13,256 nucleotides of DNA, from contig JAIBHM010000030.1 of NCBI GenBank assembly GCA_020028535.1, positions 1 through 13,256 of the forward strand. The letters are read 5' to 3'. Numbering within the stretch: position 1 is the first letter of the stretch; each line of letters starts with the position of its first letter. The notes below the pieces were generated by a model. It ran no database searches. It was not told the origin of the DNA and was given only the letters and a program-made list of their open reading frames with translations. Made by a program: the position numbers and the translations under genes. Shown here piece by piece: positions 7,063-12,997 of this stretch. This DNA is from Armatimonadota bacterium (GTDB taxonomy: Bacteria > Sysuimicrobiota > Sysuimicrobiia > Sysuimicrobiales > Kaftiobacteriaceae).

Positions 7063-7920
7063 GTGGAGATCATCGTCGCCAAACACATGGGTTTCTGCGG
7101 CGGTGTCAAGCGCGCCGTCGACATGGCCGCGGGCGCAGCCACGAATGCGCAGGGCCCGGTGTTTACCTGGGGTCCCCTGATCCATAATCCGCAGGTCGTG
7201 GATCGTCTTGAGTCAGGAGGGGTCCGTGTCGCCGAGACGCTGGAGGAGCTGAATGGGGAGAGCTTCGTGGTCTCCGCCTACGGCGTCGAGCACGACGTTC
7301 TCGACGCGGCGCGCTCGCGCGGCATGCGCATCGTGGACGCCACCTGTCCGGTGGTAATCCGCGCGCACTCTCTGGCCTTCAAGCTGGTTGAGGAAGGCTA
7401 CCAGCTGATCGTGGTCGGCGACCACGGCCATCCGGAGATGGTGACGTTGAAGGAAGTGCTCGGCGAGCGCGTGACCATCGTTCACACCCGCGACGAGGCA
7501 GCCCAGGTCAAATTGCGCGGCCGCATCGCCGTCATGTCGCAGACCACGCAGTCTCAAGAAAACTTCAGGCAGATCGTCGGCGATCTCAGCCTCCGGATCA
7601 AGGAGCTGCGCGTGGTCAACACCTTGTGCCCCGCGATCACCGTGCGGCAGGAGGAAGCCGAGAAGCTCGTGGACGAAGTGGACGCGCTCGTCATCATCGG
7701 CGGCCATCACTCGTCCAACACCACGCGCCTTGCGGAGATCGGACGCACTCACGCCCTGCCGACATATCACGTCGAGGTCGCAGAAGAGCTCGACTCCGCA
7801 TGGTTTGCCGGCGTCCGGACGGTCGGCGTCATGTCAGGCGCCAGCACACCCGAGTGGATCATCGCTGAGATCATTGACCGCCTCAAGGAGATCGGAGAAG
7901 CCCGGGCCGCTCCGCAGTAA
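7063..7920 (+). CDS. ispH: 4-hydroxy-3-methylbut-2-enyl diphosphate reductase
   Basis: The 285-residue protein is the last enzyme of the MEP isoprenoid pathway, reducing HMBPP to IPP and DMAPP with a [4Fe-4S] cluster. The three cluster cysteines are Cys12 (MGFCGGVKRAV), Cys95 (DATCPVV) and Cys189 (NTLCPAI). Substrate-pocket residues are His41 (LIHNPQVVD), His123 and Glu125 (HGHPE), Thr162 (SQTTQS), the SSN of HHSSNTTRL and Ser in MSGASTPEWII. The conserved His normally in the S-A-H-G motif (His74 in E. coli) is Tyr73 here (SAYG). Start choice: GTG 7063 gives the family's usual N-terminus. ATG 7051 would add four residues, but it overlaps a likely -10 box. der starts five bases after the stop. 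Confidence 0.95.
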   Translation: MEIIVAKHMGFCGGVKRAVDMAAGAATNAQGPVFTWGPLIHNPQVVDRLESGGVRVAETLEELNGESFVVSAYGVEHDVLDAARSRGMRIVDATCPVVIRAHSLAFKLVEEGYQLIVVGDHGHPEMVTLKEVLGERVTIVHTRDEAAQVKLRGRIAVMSQTTQSQENFRQIVGDLSLRIKELRVVNTLCPAITVRQEEAEKLVDEVDALVIIGGHHSSNTTRLAEIGRTHALPTYHVEVAEELDSAWFAGVRTVGVMSGASTPEWIIAEIIDRLKEIGEARAAPQ

Positions 7921-7924
7921 GCGT

Positions 7925-9256
7925 GTGTCCACCCCCGTCGTCGCCATCGTCGGCCGGCCCAACGTCGGGAAATCCGCCCTCTTCAACCGCCTGATCGGCC
8001 GGCGCATGGCGATCGTCGAGGACCGGCCCGGGATTACCCGGGACCGTCTCTACGCCCCGGCGTCCTGGCGCGAACGCGAGTTCACCCTGATCGATACCGG
8101 CGGCTTCGTCAGCGACCCGTCCGAATCCATCACCGCCCAGGTGCGCGCGCAGGCCGAGCGGGCGATGGAAGAAGCCGATGTCATCCTGTTTGTGGTCGAC
8201 GCCACGAGCGGGGTGATGCCGGAGGACCGCGAGGTGGCGCAGCACCTGCGCGAAGCGCGCCGGCCTGTGCTGCTCGTCGTGAACAAGGCGGACGATCCCG
8301 CACACCCCGGCGTCTACGAGTTCTACGAACTTGGGTTGGGTGATCCGCTGGCGGTGTCGGCGATGCATGGGCTGGCCATCAACGACCTGCTGGACGCGGT
8401 GGTACATGCGTTGCCGGATCCGACGCCGGAGGTGAAGTCGCCCGAGGCGATTCGCGTTGCCATCGCGGGACGGCCCAACGTCGGGAAATCCTCGCTACTG
8501 AATGCGATCCTCGGCGAAGATCGCGTCGTCGTCGACCCCGTCCCGGGCACGACGCGTGACGCGGTCGATACACCGTTCCGCCGCGGCGACCGGGACTTCA
8601 TCCTGGTCGATACCGCCGGATTGCGGCGGAAAGCGCGGATCGACGAGCGGCTGGAGCGGTACAGCGCCGGGCGCGCGCTTGGGGCGATCGACCGGGCCGA
8701 TGTCGTCGCACTGGTGCTGGATGCCGGGGCACCCCTTGTCGAGCAGGATCAGGAGATCGCGCGCTACACGCAAGAGCGCGGCCGGGCGCTCGTCATCGCG
8801 GTCAACAAGTGGGATCTGGTCAGCCAGACACCGGAGCTGCATGAGAGCGCTCTGGATCGCGTGAAAGCAGGCCTGCGCTTCGTGTCCTACGCGCCGATCG
8901 TGGCGACCTCGGCGAAAGAGGGGTGGGGGATTCCCGAGCTCATCGACGGCATCACCGCCGCGGCGGAAGCTCACGGGCGGCGTATCTCGACCGGGCCGCT
9001 CAACCGCGCAATCGAGGAGGCGGAGGAGGCGCACCCACCGTCCGCGGACGGGGCGGGCAAGCAGGGTAAGATCTATTACGCGACCCAGCCGAGCGTGAAA
9101 CCGCCGACCATCGTCTGCTTCGTCAATGACTCCGAGTTGTTCTCCGATGAGTACCGGCGCTACCTTGATAATCGGCTCCGCCGCGTGTTCGACTTTGAGG
9201 GCACGCCGATCCGGCTGCAATTCAGGGCCCGGCAACGGGAATCTACGCGCTCATGA
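7925..9256 (+). CDS. der: GTPase Der (EngA), ribosome assembly
   Basis: The 443-residue protein has two tandem GTPase domains and a C-terminal KH-like domain, the diagnostic Der layout. Domain 1: GRPNVGKS (10-17), DRPGITRD, DTGG (57-60), NKAD (120-123), SAMHG. Domain 2: GRPNVGKS (182-189), VPGTTRD, DTAGLRRK, NKWD (294-297), TSAKEG. The C-terminal KH part contains KIYYATQPSVKPPTIVCFVND and RRYLDNRLRRVFDFEGTPIRL. It is an essential factor in 50S ribosomal subunit maturation. The GTG at 7925 was chosen because the conserved N-terminus begins at once; no clear ribosome binding site is present, so coupling to ispH is likely. It overlaps plsY by 4 bp (ATGA). Confidence 0.97.
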   Translation: MSTPVVAIVGRPNVGKSALFNRLIGRRMAIVEDRPGITRDRLYAPASWREREFTLIDTGGFVSDPSESITAQVRAQAERAMEEADVILFVVDATSGVMPEDREVAQHLREARRPVLLVVNKADDPAHPGVYEFYELGLGDPLAVSAMHGLAINDLLDAVVHALPDPTPEVKSPEAIRVAIAGRPNVGKSSLLNAILGEDRVVVDPVPGTTRDAVDTPFRRGDRDFILVDTAGLRRKARIDERLERYSAGRALGAIDRADVVALVLDAGAPLVEQDQEIARYTQERGRALVIAVNKWDLVSQTPELHESALDRVKAGLRFVSYAPIVATSAKEGWGIPELIDGITAAAEAHGRRISTGPLNRAIEEAEEAHPPSADGAGKQGKIYYATQPSVKPPTIVCFVNDSELFSDEYRRYLDNRLRRVFDFEGTPIRLQFRARQRESTRS

Positions 9257-9846
9257 TCGACGTCGCGGTCCTCCTCTTCGGGTACCTCATCGGGTCGCTG
9301 CCGACAGGTTTGATTGTCATCCGCCTCGTAAAAGGCCTGGATATCCGCAGCGTGGGCAGCGGCAACATCGGGGCGACCAATGTCTATCGCGTCGCCGGGC
9401 TGCCCACGGCCCTGCTCGTTCTTGCGGTGGACATGGTGAAAGGCGCCCTGCCGGTGTTCCTGGCAAAAGTCTGGGGACGGCCGGAAGCGGTGGTCGTGCT
9501 CGCCGGCATCGCCGCGATTGTGGGCCACAACTGGTCGATGTTCCTTCACTTCGCGGGCGGGAAGGGGATTGCCACCTCATTCGGCGTGCTGCTGCAGCTC
9601 TCGCCAACGACCGCGGTCGTTGCGGCGTCGGTCTGGGCGGTCGTGGCGATAATTACCCGATACGCGTCGCTGGCGTCGCTCCTGGCGGTGGCGACTGTCC
9701 CCCTGGTGATGTGGCGGCGGGCCGAGCCGGCTGCGCATCTCTCATTCGGCGCCCTGGCATTGGTCTTTGCGGTCTACAAGCATAAGACCAACATCGCCCG
9801 GCTGCTGCGGGGCCAAGAATTGAGGATAACCGACCGTCCGGCCTGA
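9253..9846 (+). CDS. plsY: Acyl-phosphate:glycerol-3-phosphate acyltransferase
   Basis: The 197-residue, strongly hydrophobic protein has the PlsY signatures: GSLPTG (14-19), SVGSGNIGATNVYR (33-46), a loop with DMVKGALPVFLA (60-71), and GHNWSMFLHFAGGKGIATS (91-109). It is a multispanning inner-membrane enzyme that acylates glycerol-3-phosphate from acyl-phosphate (made by PlsX), the first step before PlsC. Its start overlaps the der stop. der-plsY adjacency, normally followed by gpsA, is typical of Firmicutes-type genomes. Here gpsA does not follow; a degenerate GGDEF gene does. With plsC and the lipid kinase upstream, the window holds three phospholipid-synthesis functions. Confidence 0.96.
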   Translation: MIDVAVLLFGYLIGSLPTGLIVIRLVKGLDIRSVGSGNIGATNVYRVAGLPTALLVLAVDMVKGALPVFLAKVWGRPEAVVVLAGIAAIVGHNWSMFLHFAGGKGIATSFGVLLQLSPTTAVVAASVWAVVAIITRYASLASLLAVATVPLVMWRRAEPAAHLSFGALALVFAVYKHKTNIARLLRGQELRITDRPA

Positions 9847-9896
9847 GTGACTTGTCCAGGAAGGCGGTGGGCATAACTAACGGTGAGATGCTGACC

Positions 9897-10448
9897 ATGC
9901 CTGCTGAATGGACGGCGGTCCTGCTCGGGATCGCGGTCGTCTCCTTGCTTCTAGTCGTGCTCGGCCTGCGCCAGGTGGTGTTCCGCCGGCTGGCCGACCG
10001 CTCAATCCGTGACCCTGAGACCGGGGTCTATACCGCAGATTTCATCCAGGAAGTCTACCAGTCGGAGCTGCGCCGGGCTGAGCGCACCGGTGTGCCCTTC
10101 TCGCTGGCTCTTGTGACGCCACACCTGCCTCCCGCCACGGGGCCGACCGCGGTTCCGATGAACGGCGTGGCCCCGTCGGTTGCGCACTGGCTGCAGCAGC
10201 ACCTGCGCGGGAGCGACTACGTGGGGCGTCTCGAGAACAACCGGTTTGTGGTCATCCTGCCGGAGACGTGGGAGGACGACGCCCGCTCGGTCGCCGCCCG
10301 CATCACCTCGGCGTTTCAGTTCAAGGGTCACAGCGGCAAGTGGCTGTCCTGCGATATCGGGATCGCCACGTGGCGGCCCGAGGCGACCGACGTGTGGAAT
10401 ACGGCTGAGCAGCAGCTCGGCCTCGCGAACGTCGCGACCCAGAACTAA
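9897..10448 (+). CDS. Membrane-anchored protein with degenerate GGDEF domain
   Basis: Counting from the ATG at 9897, the protein is 183 residues long. Residues 6-29 form one transmembrane helix (AVLLGIAVVSLLLVVLGL). A GGDEF-like domain then starts at RDPETGVYTADFIQEVYQSELRRAERTGVPFSLALV. The active-site loop reads YVGRLENNRFVVILPET (108-124), so the canonical GGDEF is replaced by ENNRF. Metal- and GTP-binding residues are missing and diguanylate cyclase activity is unlikely; a binding or structural role is more plausible. GGTGAG (9882-9887) sits 9 nt before the ATG at 9897 and favours it. ATG 9888 and TTG 9852 are alternatives in the same frame. It follows plsY in the same direction, so it may be the last gene of the ispH operon. 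Confidence 0.75.
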   Translation: MPAEWTAVLLGIAVVSLLLVVLGLRQVVFRRLADRSIRDPETGVYTADFIQEVYQSELRRAERTGVPFSLALVTPHLPPATGPTAVPMNGVAPSVAHWLQQHLRGSDYVGRLENNRFVVILPETWEDDARSVAARITSAFQFKGHSGKWLSCDIGIATWRPEATDVWNTAEQQLGLANVATQN

Positions 10449-10451
10449 CCC

Positions 10452-10497
10452 CCTAGTCCAATTGGGTCATCGAACATAACGTAACTAGGTCCGGACC
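10452..10497. repeat. Palindromes upstream of the tRNA promoter
   Basis: CCAATTGG (10458-10465) and GGTCCGGACC (10488-10497) are perfect palindromes. CCTAGT (10452-10457) also pairs with ACTAGG (10484-10489). They occupy the gap between the GGDEF-like gene and the tRNA promoter. They could be operator sites or a weak transcript-end structure; neither is shown. Confidence 0.35.
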
Positions 10498-10516
10498 GAG
10501 TTGGCATTTGTCTGCG

Positions 10517-10525
10517 TGCTATAAT
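10517..10525 (+). promoter_or_regulatory. Extended -10 promoter of tRNA-Pro
   Basis: TGCTATAAT carries the TGn extension and a perfect TATAAT hexamer (10520-10525), ending 12 bp before the tRNA. A TTGGCA at 10501-10506 resembles a -35 box but is only 13 bp away, which is too close. The extended -10 probably carries the promoter. Confidence 0.7.
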
Positions 10526-10537
10526 GGCCCAGGACGT

Positions 10538-10614
10538 CGGGCCGTAGCGCAGCATGGTAGCGCGCCTGAATGGGGTTCAGGAGGCCGGCGGTTCAAGTCC
10601 GCCCGGCCCGACCA
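10538..10614 (+). tRNA. tRNA-Pro (anticodon GGG)
   Basis: The full cloverleaf is visible. The acceptor stem CGGGCCG (10538-10544) pairs with CGGCCCG (10604-10610). The D stem is GCGC/GCGC. The anticodon stem CCTGA (10565-10569) pairs with TCAGG (10577-10581). The seven-base loop ATGGGGT carries anticodon GGG at 10572-10574. The T stem is GGCGG/CCGCC around TTCAAGT. Discriminator A is followed by an encoded CCA (10612-10614). Its 3' part from 10567 is repeated at 12886-12932, marking it as an integration target. Confidence 0.96.
10567..10613 (+). repeat. attL-like direct repeat within tRNA-Pro
   Basis: These 47 bases run from the anticodon stem to the second C of the CCA end. They match 12886-12932 except for A at 10579 versus G at 12898. 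The next base also differs (A versus G). This is the left attachment-site core of the island. Confidence 0.85.
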
Positions 10615-10628
10615 GAAAACTCAATACT

Positions 10629-10673
10629 GACGCGGGGTTTCGCGGGGTCGGGTGAGTTGCCCGGCTCCGCGTC
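10629..10673 (+). terminator. Nested stem-loop just after tRNA-Pro
   Basis: GACGCGG (10629-10635) pairs with CCGCGTC (10667-10673), and an inner CGGG (10649-10652) pairs with CCCG (10660-10663). Only a short weak T stretch (ATTT) follows. It could end the tRNA transcript or fold as part of the island's left end. It shares GACGCGG with the hairpin beyond the right repeat. Confidence 0.4.
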
Positions 10674-10710
10674 ACAATTTGGTGCCTTGCCGGTGCCTTA
10701 TACACGACGT

Positions 10711-10717
10711 GAGGAGG
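10711..10717 (+). promoter_or_regulatory. Ribosome binding site of the HEPN-like gene
   Basis: GAGGAGG lies 4 nt before the GTG at 10722. It supports that start and is stronger than most ribosome binding sites in this window. Confidence 0.65.
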
Positions 10718-10721
10718 CGCT

Positions 10722-11756
10722 GTGCCGGGAGAGTCGTATCTCTTCACCTACCCGTACTGGATTCTTGTCGACACCCGGGACGCACCTGTTCCCGCGGAGG
10801 GGTTTCACACCGAGGACCTTCTCGTTCGCGTGTATCCCCCGTTCAGAAGTGGTGCTGCCAACTTCATCCCGATGCCTCCGGTGGATGTCCAAGCAATGCC
10901 CTTCCTCCCAGGCGTCAACCGGCCGAATTTCCCTGCGGGGTTTCAAATCCCAACCCTGGTGGCACTCCCCCACCCGGGGTTGACAGATAGGCTGATTTTG
11001 GTCCGCACGCCCAATTGGCCGGAGCGGCCAAGGTTATTCCCGATGGATAGCGTGCGGATGGACCTAGTCGGACGGGAAGACTCGAACCTAGCACGCATCC
11101 TTAGTTCGAGGCTGATGGAGTACCTGCGATGGAGAAGCCGCCAGTGGTGGATAACCCGGTCGGTGGACGGCTTGGCGGGCTACATCAGGGCTTCGTTCTC
11201 AATCGAAGAACACGGTGCTGTGCTTGACCTTCCTGCCGAGTACACGCAGGGAAGAACTCCACGCGGCACCGAGGTGCCAATCAATTCGGGCATTTGGAAG
11301 ACAGCCATCAACGACCTCCGCGCCCAAACCGTCATCCCCTTGCACGAGACTTTGGCGTTGGACGCAATCTACTTCGAAGCCGTTGGGGACCTTCGCAGGT
11401 CGGTCTTGGATTGCGCGGCAGCGTGCGAGCACGCAAAAGACATGGCCTTCGAAAGGCTTTGGCCGGTTTATGGTGACCGAGGCCCCTACAAGCGAGGAAA
11501 GGTAATAAAGAAATACGATGTGGACAAACACATCAGCAGGGATCTAAATCAATTCGCTCAGCGTTCATACGAGCGGGAGCACCCAGTGCATTTCTCTGTC
11601 ATAGAAGACCTTTGGGATGCCCGCGGTAACATCACGCATTCGGGGCAGGTAGCGTATCGGCGAAATGGTAATGTCGTCCGGGTGGATTCCGCGAAAGCGC
11701 AGGAGTTCATACGCTCTGCAGAGCACTGCATTGCCTGGCTAGAAGCCTTAGCATGA
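10722..11756 (+). CDS. Island protein with C-terminal HEPN-like domain (putative RNase)
   Basis: The 344-residue protein is not a family I can name. The N-terminal half (1 to about 125) is Pro-rich with predicted beta character and no signal peptide or membrane segment. The C-terminal part is helical: helices around LALDAIYFEAVGDLRRSVLDCAAACEHAKDMAFERLW (211-247), then DLWDARGNITHSG (296-308), then a last helix to LEALA. Arg301 and His306 form R-x4-H after DLW, which resembles the RNase motif of HEPN domains such as Apea-like and related defence proteins. HEPN proteins commonly cut RNA in abortive-infection and toxin systems. Start is GTG with GAGGAGG just upstream. A/T-ending codons (ATA, CTA, TTA) are frequent compared with neighbours, fitting transfer. 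Function is inferred from one motif and fold-like pattern. Confidence 0.72.
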   Translation: MPGESYLFTYPYWILVDTRDAPVPAEGFHTEDLLVRVYPPFRSGAANFIPMPPVDVQAMPFLPGVNRPNFPAGFQIPTLVALPHPGLTDRLILVRTPNWPERPRLFPMDSVRMDLVGREDSNLARILSSRLMEYLRWRSRQWWITRSVDGLAGYIRASFSIEEHGAVLDLPAEYTQGRTPRGTEVPINSGIWKTAINDLRAQTVIPLHETLALDAIYFEAVGDLRRSVLDCAAACEHAKDMAFERLWPVYGDRGPYKRGKVIKKYDVDKHISRDLNQFAQRSYEREHPVHFSVIEDLWDARGNITHSGQVAYRRNGNVVRVDSAKAQEFIRSAEHCIAWLEALA

Positions 11757-11848
11757 AGGAATGTGCTACTGACTAGACTTACGTTCTCCCTAGCGAAGTC
11801 ATCGCGCCGTATGTCGCGACGATCAGGTTCGAGACAGTAGGATCATCT

Positions 11849-11854
11849 GGAGAG
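11849..11854 (+). promoter_or_regulatory. Ribosome binding site of the second island gene
   Basis: GGAGAG lies 8 nt before the GTG at 11863 and supports that start. The 106-bp gap after the first island gene shows no convincing promoter, so the two genes may be co-transcribed. Confidence 0.5.
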
Positions 11855-11862
11855 CGAAAGGT

Positions 11863-12663
11863 GTGGACTTAGTGCAAGCAGTCGGAGTCGATTCGACCTT
11901 GGTGAGGCGGCAGAAACACTCTCCCGCTCATCGTAAGAAGGCGGCACGCGAGCGCCGGATATTTCGCTCCTTCGCCGGTGCGGCAGGATATGAAGTCAAA
12001 CTGCCGTCGCTTCGCTCGGGGAAGAGGGACAGCGAGCCCGACATTACCTGTCGGCTGGCGTCGGGTGAGCGGGTTGCCTTCGAGCTTGCCGAGATCCTGG
12101 ATGAGGGCTTCGGCAGGAAGTTCGGCGATACGATGAAACTGAAAGTCGAGCTGGACAGGGGGCTCAGGGGATCTTCCGCACCGTTTCAGAGAAGCTTCAA
12201 CAGGCAATACTCGGACGCGCTGATCGGGATTGACTTCCGCAGCGATACAAGCCTCAGACGCCGCAAGCTGGCCATCCCAGCCATCCTGAACAACCTCGCC
12301 GGATTGGGACCACGTGCCGAGGGAGAGTTCTTCCCCAAGCAGAGGGGCATCGATGAAATCATACGTGTGGTGCGCGTATTTCGTGGTGGATTCAAGGGGC
12401 CTGTTTTCGCCCCTGTTGGTGCCGGTGCCATGGGCGATCCTGTGAGAGAAACTATTGAGGGCAAACTCGTCAAGGCGTACCGGACGAAGGTGCCCCTTGA
12501 ACTGGTGGTATATTACGATCTTCAAATTCAGCATCCAGGCAGAGAGTGGCGCGGAGAAATTGGTGTACTCGTTGCCCAGGGTTTGGTATCGTCGCAGTTC
12601 CGACGTATCTGGGTCTTCTCCCTTACCTCGCGAGAAATCTTGCATGTTTACCTACCGCCCTGA
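11863..12663 (+). CDS. Island protein of unknown function with PD-(D/E)xK-like core motif
   Basis: The 266-residue protein matches no family I can name. It opens with a basic helical segment (RRQKHSPAHRKKAARERRIFRSFAGAAGYEV, 15-45). Next comes KRDSEPDITCRLASGERVAFELAEI (54-78), in which Pro59-Asp60 and Glu74-x-Ala76 sit on what looks like a beta hairpin, as in PD-(D/E)xK nucleases, but the usual Lys is Ala. The middle contains basic segments (SLRRRKLAIPAIL) and the C-terminus is beta-rich (GVLVAQGLVSSQFRRIWVFSL). It could be an inactive or variant nuclease, a DNA/RNA-binding partner of the HEPN-like protein, or an unrelated fold. No signal peptide or membrane segment is seen. The start is GTG with GGAGAG 8 nt upstream. 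Gene reality is supported by length, ribosome binding site and island context. Confidence 0.65.
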   Translation: MDLVQAVGVDSTLVRRQKHSPAHRKKAARERRIFRSFAGAAGYEVKLPSLRSGKRDSEPDITCRLASGERVAFELAEILDEGFGRKFGDTMKLKVELDRGLRGSSAPFQRSFNRQYSDALIGIDFRSDTSLRRRKLAIPAILNNLAGLGPRAEGEFFPKQRGIDEIIRVVRVFRGGFKGPVFAPVGAGAMGDPVRETIEGKLVKAYRTKVPLELVVYYDLQIQHPGREWRGEIGVLVAQGLVSSQFRRIWVFSLTSREILHVYLPP

Positions 12664-12790
12664 AGGCTGGTGTCAAGTGTTGGATCGTGAGCTCGTGGCG
12701 ACCGTCCCTTGGTTAAGGTCAGCTTGGAAACCGCCCGGCTTTTGTCCAATTTTTGACCAGACGTAGTCCTACTAGCATGAAAAGAGAAGG

Positions 12791-12830
12791 GGAACGGCGG
12801 AGGATCGGCAGCAAAACTCCCCGCCGTTCC
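12791..12830 (+). terminator. Perfect stem-loop near the right end of the island
   Basis: A perfect 10-bp stem, GGAACGGCGG (12791-12800) with CCGCCGTTCC (12821-12830), can extend inside by GGA/TCC. It is followed by the A/T-rich TAATTATTTG. It lies 128 bases after the second island gene and 56 bases before the right repeat. It is most likely the terminator of the island operon; the T tract is interrupted, so strength is uncertain. Confidence 0.6.
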
Positions 12831-12885
12831 TAATTATTTGTGAAGCACCCTCGAACACCACTGGCCATCGTCGAAGGAGTGTAGA

Positions 12886-12932
12886 TGAATGGGGTTCGGG
12901 AGGCCGGCGGTTCAAGTCCGCCCGGCCCGACC
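12886..12932 (+). repeat. attR-like repeat: truncated tRNA-Pro 3' part
   Basis: These 47 bases match 10567-10613 with one mismatch (G at 12898). The copy has the anticodon loop, T arm and 3' acceptor strand, but no 5' half, so it is not a tRNA gene. It ends in ACCG rather than ACCA. If it is the displaced original end of the host tRNA, the ancestral gene did not encode a full CCA. Confidence 0.85.
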
Positions 12933-12945
12933 GGCTGGAACGAAA

Positions 12946-12973
12946 ACAGGACGCGGGTTTGACCGCGTCCTGT
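12946..12973. terminator. Bidirectional rho-independent terminator
   Basis: A perfect 11-bp stem (12946-12956 with 12963-12973) closes a six-base loop. The + strand continues CTGTTTG and the - strand runs into TTTTCG, so it can serve both directions. It would end the outer-membrane protein gene on the - strand. Its distance from the truncated tRNA copy suggests it was the native tRNA-Pro terminator before the insertion. Confidence 0.75.
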
Positions 12974-12997
12974 CTGTTTGTACTCTGCGTTAGCGTC

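Larger units (their letters stand above)
10567..12932. mobile_element. Small integrase-less genomic island inserted at the 3' end of tRNA-Pro(GGG)
   Basis: The segment is bounded by 47-bp direct repeats of the tRNA 3' part (10567-10613 and 12886-12932, one mismatch). This is the footprint of tyrosine-recombinase integration into a tRNA gene. Inside are just two genes, a HEPN-like protein and a PD...E-x-A protein. They are visibly richer in A/T than the flanking genes; for example the 60 bases from 11461 hold 30 G/C. No integrase, transposase or plasmid function is visible, so movement would need a recombinase in trans, or the integrase has been lost. The right flank carries what is probably the original tRNA terminator. 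The boundaries come from the repeats; mobility itself is inference. Confidence 0.78.

Noticed and set aside
9852..9896. TTG 9852 as the start of the GGDEF-like protein.
   Set aside because: The extra residues have no visible role, while GGTGAG sits at a proper distance from ATG 9897. It is kept only as an alternative.
10501..10525. A classical -35/-10 pair (TTGGCA and TATAAT) for the tRNA.
   Set aside because: The spacing is only 13 bp, too short for a normal sigma-70 promoter. The extended -10 explains the promoter better.
12455..12766. A + strand open frame of about 100 codons running past the end of the second island gene.
   Set aside because: Most of it lies over the second island gene in another frame, and the translation has no recognisable pattern or ribosome binding site.
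12777..12833. An 18-codon open frame starting ATG at 12777 that overlaps the stem-loop at 12791-12830.
   Set aside because: It has no good ribosome binding site and its bases are explained by the terminator stem. Its Arg/Lys-rich translation follows from the hairpin sequence.
10614..12885. CRISPR array or insertion sequence inside the island.
   Set aside because: No regularly spaced repeats, transposase motifs or terminal inverted repeats were seen; the only repeat pair is the tRNA-derived one.
12886..12932. A second tRNA-Pro gene.
   Set aside because: Only the 3' part is present. Upstream bases cannot form the 5' acceptor strand or D arm, so it is an attachment-site copy.
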